Positions 23,242 through 32,352 of a stretch of 34,756 nucleotides of DNA are shown piece after piece. Under the pieces are notes generated by a model that saw only the letters and a list, made by a program, of their open reading frames with translations, had not been told where the DNA came from and searched no databases. Source of the DNA: Bradyrhizobium sp. (GTDB lineage Bacteria; Pseudomonadota; Alphaproteobacteria; Rhizobiales; Xanthobacteraceae). The stretch spans positions 1 through 34,756 of the forward strand of contig NZ_JAURXB010000223.1 in assembly GCF_030654605.1 (NCBI RefSeq), written 5' to 3'. Positions within the stretch are counted from its first letter, which is position 1, and each line of letters opens with the position of its first letter. The translations under genes and the position numbers were made by a program.

Positions 23242-25962
23242 TTACGCGGCCAGCTTGCGCAGCACGTAATGCAGGATGCCGCCGTTACGGTAATATTCGA
23301 GCTCGTCGAGGGTATCGATGCGGCACAGCAGCGAAACGCGCTGCAGCGAACCGTCGCCGGAGACGATTTCCGCCGTCAGCTTCTGCCGCGGCTTCAGCTC
23401 GCCCTGCAGCCCGCGGATCGTTACCGTCTCATCGCCCTTCATGCCGATCGAGGTCCATGACGCGCCGTCCTCGAAGGTCAGCGGCAGCACGCCCATGCCG
23501 ACCAGGTTGGAACGATGGATACGCTCGAAGCTCTCGCAGATCACGGCGCGGACGCCGAGCAGCCGCGTTCCCTTCGCCGCCCAGTCGCGCGACGAGCCGT
23601 TGCCGTATTCGGCGCCGGCGAAAACCACCAGCGGCACCTGCTCGGCCTGGTACTTCATCGCGGCGTCGTAGATCGACATCTGCTCGCCGTCGGGCCAATG
23701 TTTTGTCAGGCCGCCCTCGGGGATATTCCCATCGGCGCCCTTCAACATGAAATTCTTGATGCGGATATTTGCAAACGTGCCGCGCATCATGATCTCATGG
23801 TTGCCGCGCCGCGTGCCGTATTGATTGAAGTCGGCCGGACGCACCTGGTGCTCGCTGAGATATTTGCCGGCGGGCGAGGTCAGCTTGATCGCGCCGGCCG
23901 GCGAGATGTGGTCGGTGGTGATCTTGTCGCCGAACATCGCCAGGATCCGCGCGTCGACGACGTCGACGATCGGCTCCGGTTCCTTCTTCATGCCTTCGAA
24001 ATAGGGCGGGTTCTGCACATAGGTCGAGCTCATGTTCCAGCGATAGGTCTCGCTCTCGACGGTCTTGATCTTGCGCCAGTTGGTGTCGCCCTTGAACACG
24101 TCGGCGTAGCGCTTCTTGAATATCGCCGCGGTGACGAACTTCTTCATGAAGGCGTTGATCTCCTTGGTGGTCGGCCAGATGTCCCGCAGGTACACCGGCT
24201 TGCCGTCCTTGCCGATTCCGATCGGCTCGACCGAGAGATCTTTCGTAACCGTTCCCGCCAGCGCATAGGCGACGACCAGCGGCGGCGAGGCGAGATAGTT
24301 GGCCTGCACGTCGGGGCTGACGCGGCCCTCGAAATTGCGGTTACCCGACAGCACGGCGGCGGCGATGATGCCGTTGTCGTTGATCGACTTCGAAATCTCT
24401 TCCGGCAGCGGGCCCGAATTGCCGATGCAGGTGGTGCAGCCGAAGCCGACCAGGTTGAAGCCGACCTTGTCGAGCGCGAGCTGCAGTCCGGAATTGGAAA
24501 GATATTCCGCGACCACCTGGCTGCCCGGCGCCAGCGAGGTTTTCACCCAGGGCTTTGACGTGAGACCCTTGGCGGCGGCGTTGCGCGCCAGCAGGCCGGC
24601 GCCGATCAGCACGCTCGGATTGGAGGTGTTGGTGCACGAGGTGATCGCCGCGATCACCACGTCGCCATGGCCGAGATCGAAATTGCGGTTCTCCACCGCA
24701 TAGCGCTTCGAGGCCTCGATGGCCTTTTTGTATTCGCTGGTCATCGCGGCGGCGAAGCCGGCTGCAACCGCGGGCAGCGCGACGCGCCCCTCGGGACGCT
24801 TCGGTCCGGCCATCGACGGCACCACGTCGGCGAGATCGAGAACCAGCTTTTCGGTAAACACCGGGTCGGCCGATTTGGCGGTCCTGAACATGCCCTGCGC
24901 CTTGGCGTAGGCGGTCACCAGCGCGACGCGGTCAGCCTTGCGGCCCGAGGTTTTCAGGTAATCGATGGTCGCGGCATCGACCGGGAAGAAGCCGCAGGTC
25001 GCACCATATTCCGGGGCCATGTTGCCGATGGTCGCCTTGTCGGCGACCGAGAGGTGATCGAGGCCGGGGCCGAAGAATTCGACGAACTTTCCGACCACGC
25101 CCTGCTTGCGCAGCATCTGCGTCACGGTCAGCACCAAGTCGGTGGCGGTGACGCCTTCCTTCAGCGCGCCCTTGAGCTTGAAGCCGATCACTTCCGGCAG
25201 CAGCATCGACTGCGGCTGGCCGAGCATCGCGGCTTCCGCCTCGATGCCGCCGACGCCCCAGCCCAGCACGGCGAGGCCGTTGACCATGGTGGTGTGCGAA
25301 TCGGTGCCGACCAGGGTGTCGGGATAGGCCACCTCGAAGGTGCCCTTCTTCTTGCCGACCGTCATCTTCTCCTTGCGGGTCCAGACCGTCTGCGCGAGAT
25401 ATTCCAGATTGACCTGATGGCAGATGCCGGTGCCGGGCGGCACCACCGAGAAGTTCGAAAACGCCTTCTGGCCCCATTTCAGGAATTCGTAGCGTTCCTG
25501 GTTCTGCTTGTATTCCTCGACCACGTTCTTGCCGAACGCCTTGTTGTCGCCGAAGAAATTCACGATCACGCTGTGGTCGATGACGAGATCGACCGGCACC
25601 AGCGGATTGATCTTCTCGGCGTCGCCGCCGAGCGCCTGCATGGCATTGCGCATCGCGGCCAGATCGACCACCGCCGGCACGCCGGTGAAATCCTGCATCA
25701 GCACCCGCGCCGGGCGGAACGAGATTTCATGCTCGAGCTTGCGCTTCTTCAGCCATTTCGAGACCGCGATGATGTCCGCCTTCTTGACCGAGCGGTCGTC
25801 TTCATTGCGGAGCAGGTTTTCCAGCAGCACCTTCATGGAATAAGGAAGCTTGGAAATTCCCTTCAGACCGTTCTTCTCGGCGGCGGGCAGGCTGTAATAG
25901 ACGTAGGTCTTGCCACCAACCTTGAGGGTCTTTTGGCATTTGAAGCTGTCGAGCGAGGTCAT
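23242..25962 (-). CDS. acnA: Aconitate hydratase A
   Basis: A 906-residue aconitase of the AcnA/IRP1 type, isomerising citrate and isocitrate through a [4Fe-4S] cluster. The cluster ligands are visible: C443 in SCTNTSN and C509/C512 in [10 protein letters not shown]. Also present are the substrate-site DSHTTMVNG (about 221-229) and, in the C-terminal swivel domain, [10 protein letters not shown]. The ATG at 25962 ([13 protein letters not shown]) is preferred over a TTG three codons upstream. Length is normal. It is a single-gene unit between DUF1223 and the divergent ccm cluster. GGTAT-type half-sites lie 25-55 bases before the start codon. Confidence 0.97.
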   Translation of the reverse strand: MTSLDSFKCQKTLKVGGKTYVYYSLPAAEKNGLKGISKLPYSMKVLLENLLRNEDDRSVKKADIIAVSKWLKKRKLEHEISFRPARVLMQDFTGVPAVVDLAAMRNAMQALGGDAEKINPLVPVDLVIDHSVIVNFFGDNKAFGKNVVEEYKQNQERYEFLKWGQKAFSNFSVVPPGTGICHQVNLEYLAQTVWTRKEKMTVGKKKGTFEVAYPDTLVGTDSHTTMVNGLAVLGWGVGGIEAEAAMLGQPQSMLLPEVIGFKLKGALKEGVTATDLVLTVTQMLRKQGVVGKFVEFFGPGLDHLSVADKATIGNMAPEYGATCGFFPVDAATIDYLKTSGRKADRVALVTAYAKAQGMFRTAKSADPVFTEKLVLDLADVVPSMAGPKRPEGRVALPAVAAGFAAAMTSEYKKAIEASKRYAVENRNFDLGHGDVVIAAITSCTNTSNPSVLIGAGLLARNAAAKGLTSKPWVKTSLAPGSQVVAEYLSNSGLQLALDKVGFNLVGFGCTTCIGNSGPLPEEISKSINDNGIIAAAVLSGNRNFEGRVSPDVQANYLASPPLVVAYALAGTVTKDLSVEPIGIGKDGKPVYLRDIWPTTKEINAFMKKFVTAAIFKKRYADVFKGDTNWRKIKTVESETYRWNMSSTYVQNPPYFEGMKKEPEPIVDVVDARILAMFGDKITTDHISPAGAIKLTSPAGKYLSEHQVRPADFNQYGTRRGNHEIMMRGTFANIRIKNFMLKGADGNIPEGGLTKHWPDGEQMSIYDAAMKYQAEQVPLVVFAGAEYGNGSSRDWAAKGTRLLGVRAVICESFERIHRSNLVGMGVLPLTFEDGASWTSIGMKGDETVTIRGLQGELKPRQKLTAEIVSGDGSLQRVSLLCRIDTLDELEYYRNGGILHYVLRKLAA

Positions 25963-25986
25963 GTGTGGCAATCCCGATTTTCAGTT

Positions 25987-26017
25987 ATACCCGGCAAGGG
26001 TATTCAGAGGGGTATTT
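25987..26017. promoter_or_regulatory. GGGTAT half-site cluster upstream of acnA
   Basis: ATACCC-GGCAA-GGGTAT (25987-26003) is a perfect 6-bp inverted repeat with a 5-base spacer, and another GGGGTAT follows at 26010-26016. The half-site resembles the GGTATACC dyad before mdh and the GGTAT pair before sucC. Function unproven. Confidence 0.35.
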
Positions 26018-26196
26018 AGGCACCGTCGAAGAGGCTAAGCTGGTGGCTTGCAGCCGCCGATTGTGTGCTGCATCAAGTTCCGGCTTATAGAATCTTTCTA
26101 GGAGCACCGCCACACCGGCAAGCGTGCTGCAGCATGACGATACCCACAAATTCTGCTGCGGTACCCATAGTTTCCAAAGGGCTGTGAAAGGCCAGA

Positions 26197-26799
26197 ATGC
26201 GGCTCTCGGGAAGCGGCGTCAGATGTGTGCGGGGTGGCCGGGAGGTGTTCTCGGGCCTCGATTTCGCGGCGTCCGCCGGCGAGGCCCTGGCCGTCACCGG
26301 CCGCAACGGCTCCGGCAAGACCTCGCTATTGCGGTTGATCGCGGGCCTGCTGACCCCGGAAGGCGGATCGATCGGTCTCGAAGGGGGCGAGGGAGAACTT
26401 ACCCTGCCCGAACAGGCCCACCTTCTCGGCCACCGCGACGCGCTCAAACCTGCCCTCAGCGTCACGGAAAACCTCGCCTTCTGGCGGGAATTTCTCGGCG
26501 GCGAGGCCTTCGACCTCAGGGAGTGCCTGGCCGCGGTGGGGCTCGACCATGCTGCGGGGCTGCCGGCAGCATTTCTGTCGGCCGGGCAGCGGCGGCGGCT
26601 CTCGATCGCCCGCCTGCTCGCCGCAAGGCGGCCGGTCTGGCTGCTGGACGAGCCCACCAACGCGCTCGACACTTCAGGGCAGGCGATGTTCGCCGCCCTG
26701 ATGGGCGATCATCTGGCCCGCGGCGGCCTGATCATCGCAGCCACCCATGCCCCGCTGGGAATTGCCGCGCGTGAACTACGGATCGGGGGCGCCGCATGA
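26197..26799 (+). CDS. ccmA: Heme exporter ATP-binding protein CcmA
   Basis: A 200-residue ABC ATPase of the cytochrome c maturation system I. Walker A GRNGSGKT (35-42), signature LSAGQ (127-131), and Walker [13 protein letters not shown] (D151, E152) are intact. With CcmB and CcmC it drives release of holo-CcmE from CcmC during heme delivery to apocytochromes. It is the first gene of the ccmABCDG cluster, overlaps ccmB by 4 bases (ATGA), and diverges from acnA across 234 bases that also contain the acnA 5' region. CcmE, CcmF and CcmH are not in the window. Confidence 0.95.
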   Translation: MRLSGSGVRCVRGGREVFSGLDFAASAGEALAVTGRNGSGKTSLLRLIAGLLTPEGGSIGLEGGEGELTLPEQAHLLGHRDALKPALSVTENLAFWREFLGGEAFDLRECLAAVGLDHAAGLPAAFLSAGQRRRLSIARLLAARRPVWLLDEPTNALDTSGQAMFAALMGDHLARGGLIIAATHAPLGIAARELRIGGAA

Positions 26800-27464
26800 C
26801 CGCGCTGGCTGCGCTGATTCGACGGGACATCAAAATCTCACTGCGGGTCGGCGGCGGCGCACTGATCGGCGTCCTGTTCTTCCTCACCGTGGTGGTGCTG
26901 ATGCCGTTCGCGGTCGGCCCCGACCTCGCCTTGCTGACGCGGCTGGGCCCCGCGATTCTCTGGCTCGGCGCGCTGCTGGCCAGCCTGCTCACCCTCGACC
27001 GGCTGTTCACGGCCGACCATGAGGACGGCTCGCTCGACCTGATCGTGATGAGCCGCACGCCGCTGGAACTGACCTGTGCCGCGAAGGCGCTGGCGCACTG
27101 GCTGGCCGCGGGGGTGCCGCTGATCCTCGCCACCCCGGTACTCGGCCTGTTGTTGAACCTCAATGCGACGGCAACGGCGGCGGTGGCGCTGACCCTGCTG
27201 GCGGGCACGCCGGCGCTGACCTTTACCGGCATGATCGGCGCCGCACTGGCGGTGACGCTGCATCGCGGCGGGCTGCTGCTGGCCGTGCTGGTGCTGCCGC
27301 TGTCGATTCCGGTGCTGATTTTCGGCGTCGCCGCCTCGCAGGCCGCGATCACGGGGCCGCTATCGTTCGGAACGCCGTTTTCGATCCTGTGCGCGCTATC
27401 GCTGGTCAGTCTTGTCATTGGACCGTTCGCAGCGGCGGCGAGCCTGCGGCACGGCCTGGATTGA
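26796..27464 (+). CDS. ccmB: Heme exporter membrane protein CcmB
   Basis: A 222-residue membrane protein with six hydrophobic segments between about residue 20 and 215, typical of CcmB. The family pattern [25 protein letters not shown] is present at about 67-91. It forms the permease half of the CcmAB transporter. The start overlaps the end of ccmA by 4 bases, indicating coupled translation. An 82-base gap then separates it from ccmC. Confidence 0.94.
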   Translation: MTALAALIRRDIKISLRVGGGALIGVLFFLTVVVLMPFAVGPDLALLTRLGPAILWLGALLASLLTLDRLFTADHEDGSLDLIVMSRTPLELTCAAKALAHWLAAGVPLILATPVLGLLLNLNATATAAVALTLLAGTPALTFTGMIGAALAVTLHRGGLLLAVLVLPLSIPVLIFGVAASQAAITGPLSFGTPFSILCALSLVSLVIGPFAAAASLRHGLD

Positions 27465-27546
27465 TACCGATCAACTCTAGCTGAGACAAAATGAAACAAA
27501 CGAAGTCAGATTGCCTGCCGCGAGTGCTGCGACTATCAGGGATGCC

Positions 27547-28278
27547 ATGACGCTGATCGATCTCGCCAACCCGACCCGGTTCCTCAGCCTGACCGCGCGG
27601 ATTTTGCCGTGGCTTGCGGCCGCGACCACTATCCTGCTGCTGGTCGGCCTCTATCAGGCCGCGATGGCGCCCGACGACTACCAGCAGGGGGCGACCGTCA
27701 AGATCATGTTCATCCACGTGCCCAACGCCTGGCTCGCGATGTTCGTCTGGGGCGTGATGAGCCTTGCCGCCCTGGGTACGCTGGTATGGCGCCATCCGCT
27801 GGCCGATGTCGCCGCCAAGGCCGCGGCACCGATCGGCGCGGCCTTCACCTTTCTGGCCCTCGTCACCGGCTCGCTATGGGGGCGGCCGATGTGGGGCACC
27901 TATTGGGAATGGGATGCGCGGCTGACCTCGGTGCTGATCATGTTTCTGATGTATCTCGGCCTGATCGCGCTGTGGCGCGCGGTGGAAGACCCGTCGCGCG
28001 CCGCGCGCGCCGCTGCGATCCTGACGCTGGTCGGCGCCCTCAATCTGCCCATCATCAAATTCTCGGTGGACTGGTGGAATACGCTGCACCAGCCGGCGTC
28101 GGTGCTGCGGATGGGCGGACCTGCGCTCGACCGCAGCTTCCTGATTCCGCTTTTGGTGATGGCGGTGGCGTTCTCGCTGTTGTTCGTTACGCTGCATCTG
28201 GCGGCGATGCGCAACGAGATCCTGCGCCGCCGGGTGCGCAGCTTGCAGATGATGCAAGCCAGCCGGCGTTCGGCGTGA
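27547..28278 (+). CDS. ccmC: Heme-handling membrane protein CcmC
   Basis: A 243-residue six-helix membrane protein that presents heme to CcmE. The tryptophan-rich periplasmic motif [13 protein letters not shown] (111-123) and the two flanking conserved histidines, H57 in HVPNAW and H181 in NTLHQPAS, are all present. The ATG at 27547 (MTLIDLANP) has AGGGA upstream and matches the family start; the open frame extends 12 codons further without support. The next gene, ccmD, follows after 5 bases. Confidence 0.95.
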   Translation: MTLIDLANPTRFLSLTARILPWLAAATTILLLVGLYQAAMAPDDYQQGATVKIMFIHVPNAWLAMFVWGVMSLAALGTLVWRHPLADVAAKAAAPIGAAFTFLALVTGSLWGRPMWGTYWEWDARLTSVLIMFLMYLGLIALWRAVEDPSRAARAAAILTLVGALNLPIIKFSVDWWNTLHQPASVLRMGGPALDRSFLIPLLVMAVAFSLLFVTLHLAAMRNEILRRRVRSLQMMQASRRSA

Positions 28279-28283
28279 CCGCG

Positions 28284-28460
28284 ATGTTATCAAGTCCCCA
28301 CGCCTCCTTCGTCGTGATGTCCTACGCGCTGGCAACCGCCGTGGTGCTGATCCTGATCGTCTGGATCGCGATCGACTACCGGCGCCAGAAGGCGCGCCTG
28401 CGCGAACTCGAGGCCAGCGGCGTGACCAGGCGCTCCGGCCGCGGCGTGGCGGACATCTGA
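28284..28460 (+). CDS. ccmD: Heme exporter protein CcmD (small)
   Basis: A 58-residue protein easily missed by length filters. One membrane helix (about 10-30, with the [21 protein letters not shown] stretch) is followed by a basic, helical tail ([14 protein letters not shown]). This is the CcmD pattern: a single-span protein that helps release holo-CcmE from CcmC-CcmAB. It starts 5 bases after the ccmC stop, and its TGA overlaps the ATG of ccmG by one base. Confidence 0.88.
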   Translation: MLSSPHASFVVMSYALATAVVLILIVWIAIDYRRQKARLRELEASGVTRRSGRGVADI

Positions 28461-29056
28461 TGGGCACCCCCTCGATCCCGGGCGCCGCGCCGCGCCGACG
28501 GCGCTGGCTGGTGGCGTTGCCGCTGCTCGGCTTCATGGCGGTTGCCGGCCTGTTCCTGGTGCGGCTCTATGGCGGCGATGCCTCGAAAATCCCCTCCGCC
28601 CTGATCGGCCGGCCAGCGCCGCAAACCGCGCTGCCGCAGCTGGAGGGACTGATCCAGAACGGCGTCCAGGTGCCCGGGCTCGATCCGGCCGCCTTCAAGG
28701 GCAAGGTCAGCGTCGTCAATGTCTGGGCGTCCTGGTGCGTGCCCTGCCACGACGAGGCGCCGCTGCTGACCGAGCTCGGCAAGGACAAGCGGCTGCAGCT
28801 CGTCGGCATCAATTACAAGGACTCGCCCGACAACGCCCGACGCTTCCTCGGCCGCTATGGCAATCCGTTCGGCTTCGTCGGCGTCGACGGCAACGGCCGC
28901 GGCTCGATCGAATGGGGCGTCTACGGCGTGCCCGAGACTTTCGTGGTCGGGCGCGCCGGCACGATTCTCTACAAGATGGTCGGCCCGGTGACGAAGGCGA
29001 ATTTCGAGACCGTGCTGAAGGTCGAGATCGAGAAGGCGCTGAAGGCGGGGGGTTGA
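28460..29056 (+). CDS. ccmG: Thiol:disulfide interchange protein CcmG/DsbE
   Basis: A 198-residue membrane-anchored thioredoxin-like protein: a basic N-terminus then a membrane helix (about 16-36), and a periplasmic thioredoxin fold with active site WCVPC (C93, C96) and GVPETFVV carrying the cis-proline. It keeps apocytochrome c cysteines (or CcmH) reduced for heme ligation. Its ATG overlaps the ccmD stop. It is the last ccm gene here; 224 bases with a palindromic repeat follow. The name cycY has been used for the rhizobial homologue. Confidence 0.93.
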   Translation: MGTPSIPGAAPRRRRWLVALPLLGFMAVAGLFLVRLYGGDASKIPSALIGRPAPQTALPQLEGLIQNGVQVPGLDPAAFKGKVSVVNVWASWCVPCHDEAPLLTELGKDKRLQLVGINYKDSPDNARRFLGRYGNPFGFVGVDGNGRGSIEWGVYGVPETFVVGRAGTILYKMVGPVTKANFETVLKVEIEKALKAGG

Positions 29057-29061
29057 TTCGG

Positions 29062-29160
29062 TCCTCACCCTCTGAGGAGCGGCGCCTTCGCCGCGTCTCG
29101 AAGGATGGAGCCGGGCTCTCATGGTTCGAGACGGCGCAAGCGCGCCTCCTCTCCATGAGG
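29062..29160. repeat. Palindromic repeat after ccmG
   Basis: Two opposed units of the CTGAGGAGC ... GCGTCTCGAAGGATG family: the left unit carries GGCGCCTTCGCCGCGTCTCGAAGG and the right unit CATGGTTCGAGACGGCGC ... CTCCATGAGG. Same family as 21333-21472 and 30381-30488. Confidence 0.75.
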
Positions 29161-29280
29161 AATTCACACCGCAAATAAATTTCCGCTTTTATCTGCCGTT
29201 CATTTGGCGGCCATGGCGCCGCCACGAATTCGAAGCTAGCTTGATGGCGTTACTTAAACAGTCCTTGGAGGGACACCCAA

Positions 29281-29652
29281 ATGCGTCATTTCACGCTTGC
29301 TTCACTTGCTGCCACTGCACTCACCCTCGGCCTGCTGACGGCTTCGCCCGTCATGGCCCAGGCCACCCAGCCCGCCGCCAAATCCGACAGCAAAATGGCG
29401 CCGGCCGCTCCCGCGAAGGCACCGGCCACCGAATCGAAGATGGCGCCGGCCCCGAAAGTCGAACTGCTCGACATCAATTCAGCGACCGCCGAACAGCTCG
29501 ATGCGCTGCCGGGTGTCGGCAAGGCCTATTCGGCCGCGATCATCAAGGGCCGTCCCTACAAGGGCAAGGACGAACTGGTGAGCAAGAAGATCGTGCCCGA
29601 GAAGACCTATGACGGCATCAAGGACAAGATCATCGCCAAGCAGAAGAGCTGA
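29281..29652 (+). CDS. Exported helix-hairpin-helix (ComEA-like) protein
   Basis: A 123-residue protein with a signal peptide (about 1-24, cleavage near VMAQA), a low-complexity Ala/Pro/Lys spacer (about 25-58) with repeated KMAPA, and a C-terminal helix-hairpin-helix module: [32 protein letters not shown]. That module binds DNA without sequence preference in ComEA, the DNA-uptake receptor. A GGAGG site precedes the ATG. Similar small exported proteins are common in alphaproteobacteria whose competence is unproven, so DNA binding outside the cytoplasm is inferred. No other competence gene is nearby. Confidence 0.85.
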   Translation: MRHFTLASLAATALTLGLLTASPVMAQATQPAAKSDSKMAPAAPAKAPATESKMAPAPKVELLDINSATAEQLDALPGVGKAYSAAIIKGRPYKGKDELVSKKIVPEKTYDGIKDKIIAKQKS

Positions 29653-29659
29653 TTAATTC

Positions 29660-29737
29660 GTCATTGCGAGCGAAGCGAAGCAATCCAGTTTCGTAAAGCA
29701 GGCTGGATTGCTTCGTCGCTTCGCTCCTCGCAATGAC
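29660..29737. repeat. 78-bp palindromic repeat, GTCATTGCGAG type
   Basis: Ends GTCATTGCGAG and CTCGCAATGAC are perfect complements. Next inside, GCGAAGCAATCCAG pairs with CTGGATTGCTTCG with a small offset, leaving an apical loop of about 20 bases. It lies exactly between two convergent genes and may serve both as a terminator. Confidence 0.8.
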
Positions 29738-29748
29738 GGCTGAGACAA

Positions 29749-30363
29749 CTACCCCTTCGTCACGTCGCCCGCTTCGGCTTCGCTCGTTTCCAGCGATGCC
29801 GGCTCCAGATGATAGCGCTTGATCAGCGGCATCTGCGCGATTGCAAACACCATCGTCAGCGGCACCATGCCGAACACCTTGAAGCCGACCCAGAAATCGG
29901 TGGTCTGGGTCCGCCAGATCATTTCGTTCAGGATCGCCATCGCGAAAAAGAACAGCGCCCAGCGCAGTGTCAGGACGCGCCAGCCCTGCGGCGTGAGGTT
30001 GAACATCTGGTCGAACATGATGGCGATGAAGGAGCGGCCGAACAGCAGCCCGCCGCCGAGGATCGCCGCGAACAGCGAATAGACGATCGTCGGCTTCATC
30101 TTGATGAAGGTCTCGTCGTGCAGCACCAGCGTCAGGGTGCCGAACACGATGACGACGACGGCGGTCACGATCGCCATCATCGGAACGTGCCGCGTCACCA
30201 CATAGGACGCGATCATCGCCGCGGTCACCGCCACCATGAACGCGCCGGTGGCGACGAACAGGTTGAACTTGGCATTGGCGATGAAGAAAATCATCAGCGG
30301 ACCGAGTTCGGTCGCGAGCTTGAACAGCGGATGCGGCGTGGTTTTGTCCATGGTTGAACCCAT
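29749..30363 (-). CDS. yciB: Septation protein A family membrane protein (YciB/IspZ)
   Basis: A 204-residue inner-membrane protein with five or more hydrophobic segments, showing the family opening [19 protein letters not shown] (about 12-30) and the conserved [22 protein letters not shown] and [21 protein letters not shown] stretches. YciB affects septation and envelope integrity in enterics and Shigella. I chose the ATG at 30363 because AGGGA lies 5 bases upstream; a second ATG at 30351 is possible. It lies downstream of ftsY with a palindromic repeat between them, and mtaB and dapF are further upstream. Confidence 0.9.
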   Translation of the reverse strand: MGSTMDKTTPHPLFKLATELGPLMIFFIANAKFNLFVATGAFMVAVTAAMIASYVVTRHVPMMAIVTAVVVIVFGTLTLVLHDETFIKMKPTIVYSLFAAILGGGLLFGRSFIAIMFDQMFNLTPQGWRVLTLRWALFFFAMAILNEMIWRTQTTDFWVGFKVFGMVPLTMVFAIAQMPLIKRYHLEPASLETSEAEAGDVTKG

Positions 30364-30380
30364 CAAATTCCCTGTGCCGC

Positions 30381-30488
30381 CATCCTTCGAGACGCGTCGC
30401 TTCGCGCGATGCTCCTCAGGATGAGGGCTTCCTGTGTAGCTCCGACCTCATCCTGAGGAGCGCGCTCTTGCGCGCGTCTCGAAGGATG
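30381..30488. repeat. 108-bp palindromic repeat between ftsY and yciB
   Basis: CATCCTTCGAGACGCG at the left end and CGCGTCTCGAAGGATG at the right are perfect complements. Inside, GCTCCTCAGGATGAGG faces CCTCATCCTGAGGAGC. The element abuts the ftsY stop within 4 bases and could form one very long hairpin in the transcript. Confidence 0.85.
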
Positions 30489-30492
30489 AAGC

Positions 30493-31434
30493 TTACTCGA
30501 TCCCGGCGATCGCCTGCGCGAAATCCCGTGCGGTGAACGGCGCGAGGTCGTCGATGCCCTCGCCGACTCCAATAAAGTGCACCGGCAGTTTGTGCTTCTC
30601 GGCCAGCGCCACCAGGATTCCGCCCCGCGCGGTGCCGTCGAGCTTCGTCATCACAAGCCCCGTAACACCTGCGGTACGATGAAACGCCTCGACCTGCGAC
30701 AGCGCATTTTGTCCCACCGTGGCATCCAGCACCAGCAGCACCGCATGCGGCGCCGAGTCGTCGACCTTTTTTATGACGCGAACCACCTTTTCGAGCTCGT
30801 TCATCAGTTCGGCCTTGTTCTGCAGCCGGCCGGCGGTATCGATCAGCAGCACGTCGCGCTGTTGTTCGCGCGCTGCAGTCAGCGCGTTGAAGGCGAGGCT
30901 GGCGGAATCCGAGCCCTGCGTGGCCGCGATCACGGGCGATTTGGTACGCTCGCCCCAGATCTTTAGCTGCTCGATCGCGGCAGCGCGAAAAGTGTCGCCG
31001 GCGGCCAGCATCACCTTGCGGCCTTCGGCCGCCAGCTTGGCGGCGAGCTTGCCGATGGTGGTGGTCTTGCCGGAACCATTGACCCCGACCACCAGAATGA
31101 CGAACGGCTTTAGCGTCGCGTCGATCACCAGCGGCCTTGCCACCGCCGTCAAAACCTTCTCGACTTCGGTCGCAACCACGGCTTTGACGTCGTCCGCCGA
31201 GATCGTCTTGTCGTAACGGCCGTGGCCGACCGCCGCCGAGATCCGTGCCGCCACCTCGGTGCCGAGATCGGCGCGCAGCAGCACGTCCTCGATGTCCTCG
31301 AGCATGGCGCGGTCGAGCTTGCGTTTCGTCACGAGATCGGCAACCGCGGTTCCAAGCGAGCTCGAAGTGCGCTTCAGCCCGCTGGACAGCCGCCGCCACC
31401 AGCTCAGTTTTGTCTTTTCCGGAGTGTCGTTCAT
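30493..31434 (-). CDS. ftsY: Signal recognition particle receptor FtsY
   Basis: A 313-residue SRP-type GTPase. The acidic A domain of enteric FtsY is nearly absent; after about 40 residues with a KLSWWRRLSSGLKR amphipathic segment, probably for membrane contact, come the N domain (about 40-105) and the G domain with the P-loop GVNGSGKT (117-124), DTAGR (about 206-210), TKLDGTARGG and the closing GEGIDDLAPF. It receives ribosome-SRP complexes at the membrane with Ffh. The short form is usual in alphaproteobacteria. An RluA gene starts 28 bases away on the other strand. Confidence 0.95.
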   Translation of the reverse strand: MNDTPEKTKLSWWRRLSSGLKRTSSSLGTAVADLVTKRKLDRAMLEDIEDVLLRADLGTEVAARISAAVGHGRYDKTISADDVKAVVATEVEKVLTAVARPLVIDATLKPFVILVVGVNGSGKTTTIGKLAAKLAAEGRKVMLAAGDTFRAAAIEQLKIWGERTKSPVIAATQGSDSASLAFNALTAAREQQRDVLLIDTAGRLQNKAELMNELEKVVRVIKKVDDSAPHAVLLVLDATVGQNALSQVEAFHRTAGVTGLVMTKLDGTARGGILVALAEKHKLPVHFIGVGEGIDDLAPFTARDFAQAIAGIE

Positions 31435-31462
31435 GCTGACGGTGTGTTAGCGGTTTCGCGCC

Positions 31463-32185
31463 ATGAGCGAAAGTCTCGACCAAACGATCCCGGTTCCCGA
31501 ATTGACCGCGGAGGAAATCCAGTCCCGCGTGCTCCATCGCGACGGGCTGATGCTGGTGATCGACAAGCCGGCGGGGCTTCCGGTGCACCGCGGCCCCAAG
31601 GGTGGCGCCAATCTGGAAACCTCATTCGACGCCTTGCGCTTCGGCCTGCCGCGGCCGCCGGTGCTGGCCCACCGGCTCGACCGCGACACCTCGGGCTGTC
31701 TCGTGCTGGGACGCCACCGCAAGGCCACCGCCTCGCTCGGCCTGTTGTTCAAGCATGGCAAGATTTCGAAGACCTATTGGGCGGTGGTCGAGGGCGACCC
31801 TGCCCAGGATGAAGGCATCATCGACATGCCGCTCGGCCGCCTCAATGCCGAGCGCGGCTGGTGGCAGAAACCCGACCCCGAGGGCCAGACGGCGATCACC
31901 AACTGGAAAGTGCTGGGGCGCGGCGGCGGACTGAGCTGGCTCGCGCTCGAACCGGTCACCGGCCGCACCCATCAATTGCGGGTCCACACCTCGGCATCGG
32001 GCTGGCCGATCTTCGGCGACAACATCTACGGCAGCGGTCCGCGTTTTGGCGAGCCGACCCTGCATCTGCATTCCCGCGAGATCGTGATTCCGATTTCCAG
32101 GAACAAGGAGCCGGTGCGCGTGGTGGCGCCGGCGCCGAAGCATCTGCATGAGCGGCTGCGGATGTGTGGCTGGAACGGGGAATAG
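31463..32185 (+). CDS. RluA-family pseudouridine synthase
   Basis: A 240-residue enzyme without an S4 domain. The catalytic motif HRLDRDTSG (70-78, nucleophile D73) is complete, preceded by DKPAGLPVH (34-42) and followed by GRTHQLRVH. RluA-type synthases isomerise uridines in rRNA or tRNA; the short form resembles the RluA/TruC subgroup, but the target cannot be set from sequence alone. It is divergent from ftsY with only 28 bases between start codons, so the two promoters must overlap the neighbouring coding regions. It converges on mtaB across a palindromic repeat. Confidence 0.9.
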   Translation: MSESLDQTIPVPELTAEEIQSRVLHRDGLMLVIDKPAGLPVHRGPKGGANLETSFDALRFGLPRPPVLAHRLDRDTSGCLVLGRHRKATASLGLLFKHGKISKTYWAVVEGDPAQDEGIIDMPLGRLNAERGWWQKPDPEGQTAITNWKVLGRGGGLSWLALEPVTGRTHQLRVHTSASGWPIFGDNIYGSGPRFGEPTLHLHSREIVIPISRNKEPVRVVAPAPKHLHERLRMCGWNGE

Positions 32186-32224
32186 GCTTCCGTGGACGGA
32201 GCACGGTGCGACCACACCAGCGCT

Positions 32225-32326
32225 GTCGTCCTCCGCGAAAGCGGGGGACCCAGCATTCCAGAGGCGCCTGAGTTCAAACGAGACGTCACGGCGTACTGGG
32301 TCGCCCGATCAAGTCGGGCGATGACG
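32225..32326. repeat. Mosaic palindromic repeat between RluA and mtaB genes
   Basis: GTCGTCCTCCGCGAAAGCGGGGGACCCAG at the left and a TACTGGGTCGCCCGATC-AAG-TCGGGCGATGACGA end at the right. The arrangement and CCGCGAAAGCGGGGG core are like the element in the sucA-sucB gap (6349-6468). It separates two convergent genes. Confidence 0.7.
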
Positions 32327-32352
32327 AGTTGAGGATGGTGGCGCTCAGTGCT

